Positions 15,423 to 23,731 of a stretch of DNA of 42,656 nt are shown in pieces. The stretch comes from Deltaproteobacteria bacterium (GTDB taxonomy: Bacteria; Myxococcota_A; UBA9042). The translations under genes were made by a program, and so were the position numbers. The stretch covers positions 1-42,656 of the forward strand of contig VGRO01000029.1 in the NCBI GenBank assembly GCA_016875335.1, written 5' to 3'. The notes under the pieces are model-generated. The model was given only the letters and a program-made list of their open reading frames with translations. It did not search any database and was not told the DNA's origin. The number at the start of each line of letters is the position of its first letter. Within the stretch, counting starts at the first letter, position 1.

Positions 15423-15601
15423 GAGGGTGTAGCCAAATCTGGTCTGTTGCGAGGTCGAAGAGCATGCCGGCAGATCGCGAGCGCGCCCGCAGCGACCGAC
15501 CGAGGCGCACTTGCAGTGCGCCGACCGAGGAAGCGAGGACGTAAGCCGCGAGATGCCCAGGATCTTCGGCCGTACCGGGACGGGGTTTTGGCTACACCCT
15601 C
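15423..15601. mobile_element. MITE with perfect 15-bp terminal inverted repeats and TAA target duplication
   Basis: GAGGGTGTAGCCAAA at 15423-15437 is the exact inverse of TTTGGCTACACCCTC at 15587-15601. TAA flanks both ends (15420-15422 and 15602-15604). The 179-bp element has no gene; it contains an internal palindrome-rich stretch around 15509-15530. A three-base TNA duplication is typical of IS5-family relatives of the IS1031/IS427 type, so a transposase of that kind elsewhere in the genome could mobilise it. It appears to interrupt a coding-like minus-strand frame. Confidence 0.85.
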
Positions 15602-15796
15602 TAAGAGCCCCGGGGGCGGCCTCGACGCAGCCAACTTGCGGTCGCCGTCGAGCAGGCGCGCGGTGTTGGCCGAGGCCAGCAGCGTCAGCATCCTGCTGGA
15701 CAGTTCGTGCGGCACCGAGTGCAACCCGGCGCGGGTTGTCGCGGCGAAGCCCGATTTGCGATCCGCACCCGCAAGGCGCTTGCCCAAACCCACCAT
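15602..15796 (-). pseudogene. Coding-like gene fragment cut by the MITE
   Basis: The minus-strand frame from ATG 15796 to the MITE edge has the strong third-position G/C bias of real genes here and gives a protein-like peptide ([20 protein letters not shown], then [20 protein letters not shown]). Past the MITE the pattern is lost. It is probably the remnant of a gene divergent from folD. I recognise no family. The rest of 15605-15846 holds only the folD leader. Confidence 0.35.
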
Positions 15797-15846
15797 CCGC
15801 GCGATCCTGCCGGCCCCGCCGCCGCCGCGGCACCTGGGAGTCCCCG

Positions 15847-16761
15847 ATGACCGCACTGGCCGACATGGACCTGGGCGCTGCGCGCGTCTTCGCAGTCAAT
15901 CTCGATGGCAAGGCCATGGCAGCCCTGCTGCGCGCCGAGGTCAAGCAGCAAATCGGCAGGCTGGCCGTCGGCGGCGCGACGCCAGGGTTGGCTGTGGCGC
16001 TGGTGGGCGACGACCCAGCGTCGCAGGTCTACGTCAAGGGCAAGGTCAAAGCCTGCGAAGAGGTGGGCATTGCCTCGACGCTGCGAAAACTGCCGGACAC
16101 CACGACCCAAGACGAGCTGCTGGGCCTGGTCGACGCCTGGAACGCCGACCCCGCTGTCGACGGCATTCTGGTGCAGTTGCCCCTGCCCAAGGGCATCGAC
16201 CAGCGCGCGGTCATCGACCGCATTGCGCCCACCAAGGACGTCGACGGCTTCCACCCGCACAACCTGGGCCTGCTTGCATCGGGCCGGCCCGGCCTGGTGG
16301 CCTGCACACCCGCTGGCGTGATGCGGATGCTGTCGGTGTATGGCAAGGCCTACGGCTGGACACCGGCTGGCAAGCGCGCGGTGGTCATCGGTCGCTCGAT
16401 CACTGTGGGTCGGCCCATGAGCCTGTTGCTGACCAACGCCGATGCCACCGTGACCGTATGCCACTCGCGCACGCCCGACCTGGCGGGACGCATCGGCGAG
16501 GCCGACCTGGTGGTCGCCGCGGCCGGAGTGCCGCAGTTGGTCAAGGGCGCATGGATCAAGGTCGGCGCGGTGGTCATCGACGTTGGCATCCACCGCATGG
16601 CCGACGGCGGCCTGTGCGGCGATGTCGAGTTCGATGCGGCGCGATTGCGGGCCGCGGCAATCTCGCCGGTTCCGGGCGGCGTGGGTCCCATGACCATCGC
16701 GCAACTGATGCGCAACTGCGCGCTGGCTGCGTCGGCCCGTCGCGGCATCGCCATCGACTGA
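15847..16761 (+). CDS. folD: Bifunctional methylenetetrahydrofolate dehydrogenase / cyclohydrolase FolD
   Basis: FolD interconverts 5,10-methylene-, methenyl- and 10-formyl-tetrahydrofolate with NADP in the cytosol. The 304-aa protein carries all family signatures: [14 protein letters not shown] (62-75, catalytic Lys66), QLPLPKGID (110-118), [13 protein letters not shown] (129-141), [11 protein letters not shown] for NADP, and [11 protein letters not shown] near the end. ATG 15847 is preceded by GGGAG at good distance; upstream codons in the same frame run through the MITE and are not coding. The next gene, an acyl-CoA dehydrogenase, starts 23 bp after the stop, so the two may be one transcript. 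Confidence 0.96.
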   Translation: MTALADMDLGAARVFAVNLDGKAMAALLRAEVKQQIGRLAVGGATPGLAVALVGDDPASQVYVKGKVKACEEVGIASTLRKLPDTTTQDELLGLVDAWNADPAVDGILVQLPLPKGIDQRAVIDRIAPTKDVDGFHPHNLGLLASGRPGLVACTPAGVMRMLSVYGKAYGWTPAGKRAVVIGRSITVGRPMSLLLTNADATVTVCHSRTPDLAGRIGEADLVVAAAGVPQLVKGAWIKVGAVVIDVGIHRMADGGLCGDVEFDAARLRAAAISPVPGGVGPMTIAQLMRNCALAASARRGIAID

Positions 16762-16784
16762 CCGCCCCGGCAGGAGCATCGCCC

Positions 16785-17972
16785 ATGGCCCGCGTCGACC
16801 TGTACAACCCGAGCGAAGAGCACCTGGCGCTGCGCGACATGGTGCGCCAGTTTGCCGAAAAGGAGGTCTGGCCCCAGGCACAGGCCCACGACCGCGACGA
16901 GAGGTTCAACCGCGCGCTTTTCCGCAAAGCCGGCGACCTCGGGCTGCTGGGCATCACCGTGCCTGAGAGGTGGGGCGGCGCGGGCATGGACGCGGTGGCG
17001 GCGACCATTGTCCACGAAGAGCTGTCGGCGGCCGACCCTGGGTTCTGCCTCGCCTACCTCGCACACGCGATGCTTTTCGTCAATAATTTCATGGTCAACG
17101 CCGATGACGGCCTGCGGCGCAGGGTGCTGCCCAAGGTGGTATCGGGCCAGTGGATCGCCGGCATGGCGATGACCGAACCGCACGCCGGCACCGATGCCCT
17201 GGCGATGAAGACGACGGCGCGGCGCGACGGCGATGAGTACGTGCTCAACGGCGCCAAGATGTGGATCACCAACGGCGCGGTCAGCGACAGCGAACTGGGC
17301 GACTGCTTTCTGGTCTATGCGCGCACGGGCGCGGCGAAGGGCAAGGCGCTGTCGAGCTTCCTGCTCGAAAAAGGCATGGCCGGCTTCCGATTGGGCCAGC
17401 GCATCAAGGACAAGCTCGGCATGCGCGCGTCGCCGACCGCCGAATTGGTGTTCGAGGATTGTCGCGTTCCCGTCGCCAACCGCATCGGCGAGGAAGGCGA
17501 GTCGTCGCTGCACATGATGCGCAACCTCGAAATCGAACGCCTGACCCTGGCGGCCATGTCGCTCGGCATCGCCCGCAAGTGCATCGACATCATGAACCAA
17601 TACGCCACCGAGCGGCACGCGTTCGGCCAATCCATCCGCAACTTCGGGCAAATCCAGCGGTACCTCGGCGACAGCTACGCCGAATACATGGCGGGCCGCG
17701 CCTATGTGTATGCGACCGCGGCGGCGATGAGCGACCTGCGCCATGCGGGCAACCGGCTCGACAGCGACGGCGTCAAGCTCTATTGCAGCACCATGGCCAA
17801 GAATGTGGCAGACCGCGCCATCCAGGTGTTGGGCGGCTACGGCTACGTCGGCGAGTACCACGTCGAGCGGCTGTGGCGCGACGCCAAGCTGCTCGAGATC
17901 GGCGGTGGCACGCTGGAAGCCCACCAGAAGAACATCGCGGCAGACCTGCGGCGGGTCGTCACACTGCGTTGA
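16785..17972 (+). CDS. Acyl-CoA dehydrogenase, isovaleryl-CoA dehydrogenase-like
   Basis: ATG 16785 follows a clear CAGGAG site. The 395-aa protein has MAMTEPHAGTDALAM (127-141) and MWITNGAVSDS for FAD and substrate, ATERHAFGQ, and the C-terminal QVLGGYGYVGEYHVER / LLEIGGGTLEAHQ. The catalytic-base site of medium-chain enzymes is Gly, while Glu251 in NLEIERLTLA matches the helix-G Glu of isovaleryl-CoA and long-chain enzymes. It would oxidise branched or long acyl-CoA using ETF as acceptor. Substrate is inferred. It ends 21 bp from the convergent transporter gene. Confidence 0.9.
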   Translation: MARVDLYNPSEEHLALRDMVRQFAEKEVWPQAQAHDRDERFNRALFRKAGDLGLLGITVPERWGGAGMDAVAATIVHEELSAADPGFCLAYLAHAMLFVNNFMVNADDGLRRRVLPKVVSGQWIAGMAMTEPHAGTDALAMKTTARRDGDEYVLNGAKMWITNGAVSDSELGDCFLVYARTGAAKGKALSSFLLEKGMAGFRLGQRIKDKLGMRASPTAELVFEDCRVPVANRIGEEGESSLHMMRNLEIERLTLAAMSLGIARKCIDIMNQYATERHAFGQSIRNFGQIQRYLGDSYAEYMAGRAYVYATAAAMSDLRHAGNRLDSDGVKLYCSTMAKNVADRAIQVLGGYGYVGEYHVERLWRDAKLLEIGGGTLEAHQKNIAADLRRVVTLR

Positions 17973-17993
17973 TGCGGGAGCGGCGGCCCGGCC

Positions 17994-20276
17994 TCAGCCT
18001 GCCTGCTGGCCGTCGGCGTGGCGGTCCCTACCTTCGGCAGCTTGGCGGACCGGGCGCAACCCCACCCAGCCCAACCACGCCGTCATGGCCAGGAATGGCA
18101 GCATGCTCAGGCCATTGCTGTGGTCGCCGGAGAAGAACGGGTTGTTGGCCTTGGACCAGTGGTCCAGCGCAACGTCGACGTCGCCCAGCACCCCGGCCAT
18201 CAGCGCGATGACAATTCCGGCGATGGCCCCGCCGGCAATCAGGCCGCTCGCCGCCATCACTCCGGGGCTCTTGTCGGATTCGGCGGCGAATTCCTCCTCG
18301 GTGCAGTCCGCGTGGACTTTGCGCCGGCGCCGGTCCACAAACTGGCGAACCAAGCCGCCGGCCATGATCGGCGTCGACGACGACAGCGGCAAGTACACGC
18401 CAACGGCGAAAGCCAGCGACGGCACGCCTGCGAGTTCGAGCACGAGCGCGATCATCGCACCCAAAATCACCAGGTCCCACGGCAGCTTGCGGTCCAGGAT
18501 GCCCTTGATGATGTAGCTCATCAGCGTCGCCTTGGGCGCGTCGAACTTGCGCACCTCAATGCCGTCCCGGTGGGCCGGATCGGGCCGCTTGTGGCTGGCG
18601 TCGCCGTTGATGCCGGGATCGACGAAGAACTGTGGCACACCTGCCGCGTCCACGAGGTACTGGCCGGCGATCCCGTTGCCGTCCTTGGCGCGCTTGTGCC
18701 ACACCGCCAGTTTCTCGAACGCCTTGGGATCGCGCGACACCTGCGGGCCACCCAGCGTCCCCGCCGGCTCGATTTCGCCTTTGGGCGCGGCGAGGCCGTC
18801 GCTGATCTCGTGGCGCTGCAAGAGTTCGGCGCGCGGCACGTAGACCGTCGCGGAATCATTGAGTTCCAGGAGGATCGGGCCGATGACCAGCGCAGACGCG
18901 CCAGCACCGACCAGAATGGCGATTTGCTGCAAGCGCGGCGTGGCGCCGATCAGGAACCCGGTCTTCAAGTCCTGCGAAGTGGTGCCGCCGTTGCTCGACG
19001 CGATGCACACGATGGCCCCGACCGACAGCGCAGTGACGTAGTACGTCGGCCCGGTCCAGCCGACGGCCAGGAACGCGAGGCAGGTCAGCAGCAGCGTGGC
19101 CACGGTCATGCCTGAGATGGGATTGCTCGATGAGCCGATTTCTCCGGTCAATCGAGAGGATACCGTGACGAACAGAAAGCCCAACACGACGATGAGCACG
19201 GCGCCGAGCCAGTTCATGTGCAGCGTCCCCGCCGACAAGATCGCCCCTACCAAACCGCATACGCCAAAGAGGACGAATTTCATCGACAAGTCGCGATCGG
19301 TGCGCAACACCGCCGCCGCCGCCCCTGCGCCCGACCGCAAGTCCGCAAGCCCAGAGCGCATGCCGTGCACGATGGTCGGCAGCGACCGCATCAGGCTGAC
19401 CAGGCCACCAGCCGCAACCGCGCCTGCGCCGATGTACAGCACGTAGGCAGAGCGGATTTGGCCGGGCCCCATCTCGGCGATGGGCACCGTACCCGGTTCC
19501 AACGGCCCGGGAAGCGTCGAACCAAAAAACTTGATGAGCGGAATCAGGACGAGGTAGGCCAGGACGCCGCCACCGGCCATGGTCATGGCAATCTGCGGGC
19601 CGATGATGTAGCCGACGCCCAGCAACTCTGGCGCGACCTCGACGGCGACCGACCCCGCTTGCAAGGGCTTGCCGAATTCGGTGCCCGGCACCTCGCGCCA
19701 GCCCTTGAGCGCCTTCCATACCACGGCATAGAGAAACGCCAGCGAAAACGCGCCGAAGATGGTGCGCGCCCCGCCCGTGTCCTTGCCCTCAGAGGCGCGC
19801 AGCACCTGGGCGCACGCCGTGCCTTCCGGGTACTTGAGGATGCCGTGCTGCTGCACGATGAGCGCGCGCCGCAGCGGAATCATCATCAAGATGCCGAGCA
19901 GGCCACCGAGCACGGCCACCAACGCGACGCGGGACAACTCCAGGCCGAATCCGAGGATCAGGATGGCCGGCATGGTCACCCCGACGCCAAACGCAATGGA
20001 CTCGCCGGCCGACCCGGCGGTCTGGACGATGTTGTGCTCAAGGACCGACGCCGGGCGCAACCCGACCCTCGCCAGCAGTCGAAACAGCGTGATGCTGATG
20101 ACGGCGACGGGAATCGACGCGCTGACGGTCATGCCGACCTTGAGCACAAGGTACAGCGACGAACCACCGAACACCATGCCGAGCAGCGTCCCCACCAGCA
20201 GTGCCCGGGCGGTCAGTTCTGGCGGATGCTGGTCGGCAGGGACGAGCGGCGTGTGGATCAACGGCGCGGTCTGCAT
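17994..20276 (-). CDS. OPT-family oligopeptide transporter
   Basis: The 760-aa integral membrane protein has about 14-16 hydrophobic segments. OPT-family features include the N-terminal ELTARALLVGTLLGMVFGG, the repeated small-residue helices (LGGLLGILMMIPLRRALI), KYPEGTACAQVLRA, SSRLTGEIGSSSNPISGMT, SNGGTTSQDLKTGFLIGATP and the late VGVYLPLSSSTPIMAGG. A soluble insert of ~100 residues (about 515-615) lies before the last helices. It probably imports small peptides or metal chelates with protons; the substrate cannot be told. The ATG start has AGAGGT upstream. It lies 3 bp after the stop of the deaminase gene, so they form an operon. Confidence 0.92.
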   Translation of the reverse strand: MQTAPLIHTPLVPADQHPPELTARALLVGTLLGMVFGGSSLYLVLKVGMTVSASIPVAVISITLFRLLARVGLRPASVLEHNIVQTAGSAGESIAFGVGVTMPAILILGFGLELSRVALVAVLGGLLGILMMIPLRRALIVQQHGILKYPEGTACAQVLRASEGKDTGGARTIFGAFSLAFLYAVVWKALKGWREVPGTEFGKPLQAGSVAVEVAPELLGVGYIIGPQIAMTMAGGGVLAYLVLIPLIKFFGSTLPGPLEPGTVPIAEMGPGQIRSAYVLYIGAGAVAAGGLVSLMRSLPTIVHGMRSGLADLRSGAGAAAAVLRTDRDLSMKFVLFGVCGLVGAILSAGTLHMNWLGAVLIVVLGFLFVTVSSRLTGEIGSSSNPISGMTVATLLLTCLAFLAVGWTGPTYYVTALSVGAIVCIASSNGGTTSQDLKTGFLIGATPRLQQIAILVGAGASALVIGPILLELNDSATVYVPRAELLQRHEISDGLAAPKGEIEPAGTLGGPQVSRDPKAFEKLAVWHKRAKDGNGIAGQYLVDAAGVPQFFVDPGINGDASHKRPDPAHRDGIEVRKFDAPKATLMSYIIKGILDRKLPWDLVILGAMIALVLELAGVPSLAFAVGVYLPLSSSTPIMAGGLVRQFVDRRRRKVHADCTEEEFAAESDKSPGVMAASGLIAGGAIAGIVIALMAGVLGDVDVALDHWSKANNPFFSGDHSNGLSMLPFLAMTAWLGWVGLRPVRQAAEGRDRHADGQQAG

Positions 20277-20279
20277 GGA

Positions 20280-20780
20280 TTACCTCTGGCCCGACTGTGG
20301 AGTCTCGACCACGACGCGCGGATCGCGCGGACCGTCGACGCGCTGCACCTCGACGCCGTGGTCCAGCAAGTAGGCGCAACCATTGGCGCCGCCATAGCCC
20401 CCGTCGACGACGATGACCCGGGCGATGCCAGCGTGGTGGAGCAGTTTGGCGCACATCGTGCACGGTTCTCCGGTGACGATGAGCCACGCGCCCGCCGTCG
20501 CGACGCCGGATGCCGCAGCGTTGCAGATGACGTTCATCTCTGCGTGGTGACAGCCGATTTCCATGCGCTCGCCCGACGGCACGCCCAACGTGTCGCGCAG
20601 ACAGACACCGCCGCCGCACAGGTCGCCGCCGCCGCGCGGGCCGCCGTTGTAGCCATCCATGAGGATGACGTTGCGGCGCGGGTCGAGCAGCAAGGCGCCG
20701 AACTTGCGGCGCGGGCAGTTGCTGGCCTTGGCCAGTGCGAGGCACTGTTCGAGTCGGATACGCAGGTGCTTGTCTTTCAT
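20280..20780 (-). CDS. dCMP deaminase-like zinc-dependent cytidine deaminase
   Basis: From ATG 20780 the protein has 166 aa; an ATG at 20819 would add 13 residues that do not look conserved, but neither start has a strong ribosome site. Zinc and catalytic residues are present: CHHAEMN (His79, Glu81) and EPCTMC (Cys107, Cys110). The extra Cys cluster (DLCGGGVC) in the insert before HAE resembles dCMP deaminases/ComEB, which can hold a second zinc. It would deaminate dCMP to dUMP for thymidylate synthesis, or be a related nucleotide deaminase. It is the first gene before the OPT transporter, with no obvious functional link. Confidence 0.8.
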   Translation of the reverse strand: MKDKHLRIRLEQCLALAKASNCPRRKFGALLLDPRRNVILMDGYNGGPRGGGDLCGGGVCLRDTLGVPSGERMEIGCHHAEMNVICNAAASGVATAGAWLIVTGEPCTMCAKLLHHAGIARVIVVDGGYGGANGCAYLLDHGVEVQRVDGPRDPRVVVETPQSGQR

Positions 20781-20837
20781 GGCCTTTGCCGGACGGATGG
20801 CCGCCGATTGCACCCTCATTCGCCGCCCCTGTCAACC

Positions 20838-20866
20838 TTGCACGTCGCCGCGAACACGTCTAAACT
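20838..20866 (+). promoter_or_regulatory. Sigma70-type promoter for the 20.9-23.6 kb operon
   Basis: TTGCAC (20838-20843) and TAAACT (20861-20866) are separated by exactly 17 bp. Transcription would start near 20873, about 47 bp before the first ATG. The leader then carries ACCGCC/GGCGGT as a 6-bp hairpin at 20867-20883. The site lies between the divergent deaminase and small-protein genes. Confidence 0.6.
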
Positions 20867-20919
20867 ACCGCCCCTTTGGCGGTCGGACCCCGGCTCGCCG
20901 CATCCGAGCGCAAAGCACC

Positions 20920-21096
20920 ATGGCGAATACCAAGAACCTCGACGGCAACCTCCGCAAGGCACTCAAGCGCGCAGCCCGCAAGAAACTCAAGGCGGTCGAA
21001 TCGGGCTTGACGCTGGAACAGCGCACCAAGCTGCGCCGCGCCCGCAAGGAAAAGCACATCGGCGTGCGCGCGTTCCTGGCCACCCAAAAGGGCTAG
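20920..21096 (+). CDS. Small basic protein, 58 aa, unknown function
   Basis: The peptide is rich in Lys and Arg (LRKALKRAARKKLKA, then RRARKEKHIGVRAFL) and probably helical, so nucleic-acid or ribosome binding is possible. I do not recognise a family. A good promoter lies just upstream, and the next gene starts at the base after its stop. The coding look is good for its size: third positions are strongly G/C and no stop interrupts. Confidence 0.7.
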   Translation: MANTKNLDGNLRKALKRAARKKLKAVESGLTLEQRTKLRRARKEKHIGVRAFLATQKG

Positions 21097-22335
21097 TTGG
21101 GCACCGCTCGGTCGCCCCTGCGTCCTGGCACCGCGCTGCGCACGGTGCACGCCGCCCTCTCGGTGGCCGCTGCCTCGCTTCGACCGGCCGATCCCTGGCT
21201 GGCGCCCGGTGTCGCGTCGACCGGGCGATGGCCGGGCTTGGTGCTGCACGAGATTCGCCCTTCGGCGGACGGAGCGCAGCTCGCGTGGGCGTCGCGCGGT
21301 ACGACGCTGCTGTGCGCGTCCATCGCGGAGAGCGGCGGCCACGTGGACTGGCGCATCGCCGCGACGGTGCCCAGCCGTTTCCTGCCTCCTGCCGATCGCG
21401 CACTGGCCCTTGTCCGAGGTTCCGACCTCCCGGCGCTGCAACCGATCGGTGACCACCTGGCCAACGCCGCCCGCACCGGCGTCCACCACTTGGTCACACT
21501 GCCTTCCGGTACGCGGTTGGTCGGAGTCAGCGGCAGCTTGCTGCGCTGGTCGGCCGAAGGGGCGTGGTCGGTCGCGCTGCGCTACGACGGCTTCCGCAAG
21601 CCGGCGCGTTTCGGCGTCGCCGTCGATGACCGGGGCCGGGCCTGGGTGGCGCAGTACGCCCTGAATCCGCGACGGGACCTGCCGATCACCTTGTATCGGT
21701 CCGACGACGACGGCCAGACGTTTGTCCCAGCCCGGGTGTTCGCGCCCAGCGAGGTGCGCCACCTGCATTTCATCCAGGCGGACCCGTTCGATGGCAGCCT
21801 TTGGCTCGGCAGTGGCGACACCGACCGCGAGTCGGCCATCTGGCGCAGCACCGACGGGCAGCAATGGACCCGGGTCGGCGGCGGTGCGCAGGCGTGGCGG
21901 GCGATTGGCCTCGCATTCTTGCCCGATGCGGTGGTGTGGGGCACCGACGCGGGCCGGGACGCCGCCCATTTCGCCAATGTCGCGGTGCGCTGGGACCGAT
22001 CGGACGGCCAGGTGCGCGCAGAGCAATGCGTGGCGGCTCCGGTCCACGGCATCGGCGCGCTGTCCGGCGGCTGCGTGGGCCTGACGACCGGCTGCGAGGG
22101 CGGCGCCAACGAACGGGATCGGGCGGTCCATGTGTGGCTTCGGTCGCAGGCGGGGGCTTGGACCGAGATCGCCCGGTTCCGTCAGGGCCTGCAGCCGCGG
22201 CGCGCACAGTACGCCGTGGCCCACCTCGCCGTTGGGCAGGACGGCGTGGCGGACCTGTGGCTGCAATTGCGCGGCACCTCCCACATGGCTCTTGGAATCA
22301 CCAGACTGACCGTCGAGTTTGCAGGTGATGCATGA
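21097..22335 (+). CDS. Asp-box (BNR-repeat) beta-propeller protein
   Basis: The 412-aa protein contains Asp-box motifs YRSDDDGQTF and WRSTDGQQW and repeating beta-strand blocks (LWLGSGDTD, AWVAQYAL), as in sialidase-like propellers and photosystem-stability-factor-like proteins. No catalytic Arg triad of a sialidase is evident, so a binding or scaffold role is more likely than hydrolysis. No clear signal peptide is seen. The TTG start follows the previous stop directly and has AAAGGG six bases upstream. The stop overlaps the next gene's start by 4 bp (ATGA), so translation is coupled. Confidence 0.7.
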   Translation: MGTARSPLRPGTALRTVHAALSVAAASLRPADPWLAPGVASTGRWPGLVLHEIRPSADGAQLAWASRGTTLLCASIAESGGHVDWRIAATVPSRFLPPADRALALVRGSDLPALQPIGDHLANAARTGVHHLVTLPSGTRLVGVSGSLLRWSAEGAWSVALRYDGFRKPARFGVAVDDRGRAWVAQYALNPRRDLPITLYRSDDDGQTFVPARVFAPSEVRHLHFIQADPFDGSLWLGSGDTDRESAIWRSTDGQQWTRVGGGAQAWRAIGLAFLPDAVVWGTDAGRDAAHFANVAVRWDRSDGQVRAEQCVAAPVHGIGALSGGCVGLTTGCEGGANERDRAVHVWLRSQAGAWTEIARFRQGLQPRRAQYAVAHLAVGQDGVADLWLQLRGTSHMALGITRLTVEFAGDA

Positions 22336-22970
22336 CGACTGATCGAGCACCTATCGAGTTCTGGTTCGATTTTTCATGCCCATACGCCTACCTCGCCTCG
22401 ACACAGCGCCGCCGGTTGGCGGCAGAAAGCGGGCGGGAGGTGGCGTTGCGCCCCTTCTTGCTTGGCGGCGTCTTCGCGGCTTTGGGCCAGGCCCAGAACC
22501 TGTCGGCGACCCTGTCGCCGCCCAAGGCCCGCCACAACCGCAACGATGTGGTGCGGTGGGCCAGTTGGTTCGAGGTGCCGATCGCCACCCCCCGCATCCA
22601 CCCGAACCGCACGGTCGATGCCCTGCGCGCACTGCTCGCGTGCCCGCCCGAGGCTTGGTCGGCGATGGTCGATGCGTGCTTCGCCGCGTATTGGGTCCAC
22701 CAGCGCAACCTGGCGGATCGCGCCGTGATTGCGGACCTCGTCCACGGACTGGGTTTGGATGCGAACGCGGTCATCGCGCGGTCGCAGGGCGAGGCCGTCA
22801 AGGCCGAATTGCGGGTCCGGACCGACGCCGCCCTTGCCGCAGGCGTGTTCGGCGCCCCAGCCTTTGTAGTGGACGGAGAGCTTTTCTGGGGCCAGGATCG
22901 ACTGCCGCTCGTGGTCGCTGCCGCCAAGGGGTGGCAGGTGCGGCCCGAGTTGCGTCTTTTCCAGTTTTGA
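22332..22970 (+). CDS. 2-hydroxychromene-2-carboxylate isomerase-like (DsbA/GST-kappa fold)
   Basis: The 212-aa protein has the family pattern WFDFSCPYAYLAS at the N-terminus (Ser15 at the catalytic/GSH site), a helical insertion, and the C-terminal GVFGAPAFVVDGELFWGQDR. HCCA isomerases act with glutathione on aromatic-degradation intermediates, but many members have other glutathione-linked roles. No other naphthalene-type genes are near, so the substrate is unknown. AGGTG precedes its ATG. A paralogue follows 42 bp downstream. Confidence 0.87.
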   Translation: MTTDRAPIEFWFDFSCPYAYLASTQRRRLAAESGREVALRPFLLGGVFAALGQAQNLSATLSPPKARHNRNDVVRWASWFEVPIATPRIHPNRTVDALRALLACPPEAWSAMVDACFAAYWVHQRNLADRAVIADLVHGLGLDANAVIARSQGEAVKAELRVRTDAALAAGVFGAPAFVVDGELFWGQDRLPLVVAAAKGWQVRPELRLFQF

Positions 22971-23012
22971 CGACGCGGGCCTGGTCGGGCCGACGTCAAG
23001 GGCAGGGTCTCC

Positions 23013-23630
23013 ATGTCAGAGCCAATGGTCGAGTTCTTCTACGATCTGTCGTCGCCCTACGCCTACCTCGCCCACGAGGAGATTGGCAGGGTCGCTGCGG
23101 TGGGCGGGGCCGGCGTGGTCTGGCGCCCGCTGTTGCTCGGTGGTCTTTTCAAGAACTTCGGCATCGACAAGGCGCCGATTCTGGGGTCGTCGCCCAACAA
23201 GCAGCGCATTCTGCTCGACGACATGTACCGCTGGGCCGCGCTGCGCGACTTGCCCTTTGCGTGGCCGGCGCAGTTCCCGCTCAACGCCGTGCGCCCGCTG
23301 CGGGTGCTGTGCCAGTTGCAGGGCGCACAGCACGTCGCCGTGGCCAGCGACCTCTTTCGGCGCTACTGGGGCGCGGGCGAGGCCATCGCTGAACCGACCG
23401 TGCTCGGTGAAGTGCTGTCCGCGCACGGCCTGGACGCTGCCGCGCTGCTCGCCGGCACCGACAACCCGGCCGTCAAGCAAAAGCTCATCGACAACACGGC
23501 CGAGGCCTTCGCCCGCGGTGCGTGTGGGGCGCCGACGTTCTTCGTCCGCGGCCACCTGGTGTGGGGCAATGACCGCCTCGACGTCGTGGCGCGCCTCTTG
23601 GACGGGTGGGAGCCACCGCGGTCGCCGTAG
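23013..23630 (+). CDS. 2-hydroxychromene-2-carboxylate isomerase-like, second copy
   Basis: The 205-aa paralogue has FFYDLSSPYAYLA at the N-terminus (Ser14 next to Pro-Tyr), PLLLGGLFKNFG and the C-terminal GACGAPTFFVRGHLVWGNDR. It is clearly related to the gene before it but diverged, so the duplication is old or the pair acts as a heteromer. It ends the operon. The 101 bp to the convergent TPR gene hold GC-rich inverted sequence but no clear terminator. Confidence 0.87.
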   Translation: MSEPMVEFFYDLSSPYAYLAHEEIGRVAAVGGAGVVWRPLLLGGLFKNFGIDKAPILGSSPNKQRILLDDMYRWAALRDLPFAWPAQFPLNAVRPLRVLCQLQGAQHVAVASDLFRRYWGAGEAIAEPTVLGEVLSAHGLDAAALLAGTDNPAVKQKLIDNTAEAFARGACGAPTFFVRGHLVWGNDRLDVVARLLDGWEPPRSP

Positions 23631-23731
23631 GCTGTCGTGCGGGGCCGCCGGCCGTCGATGGCGTCCGTCGCGTCAGCCGATGGCTTGCGCCGCCCGCGGT
23701 TCAGGCCACCGTGCAAGGGCCTCGCTGTCGT

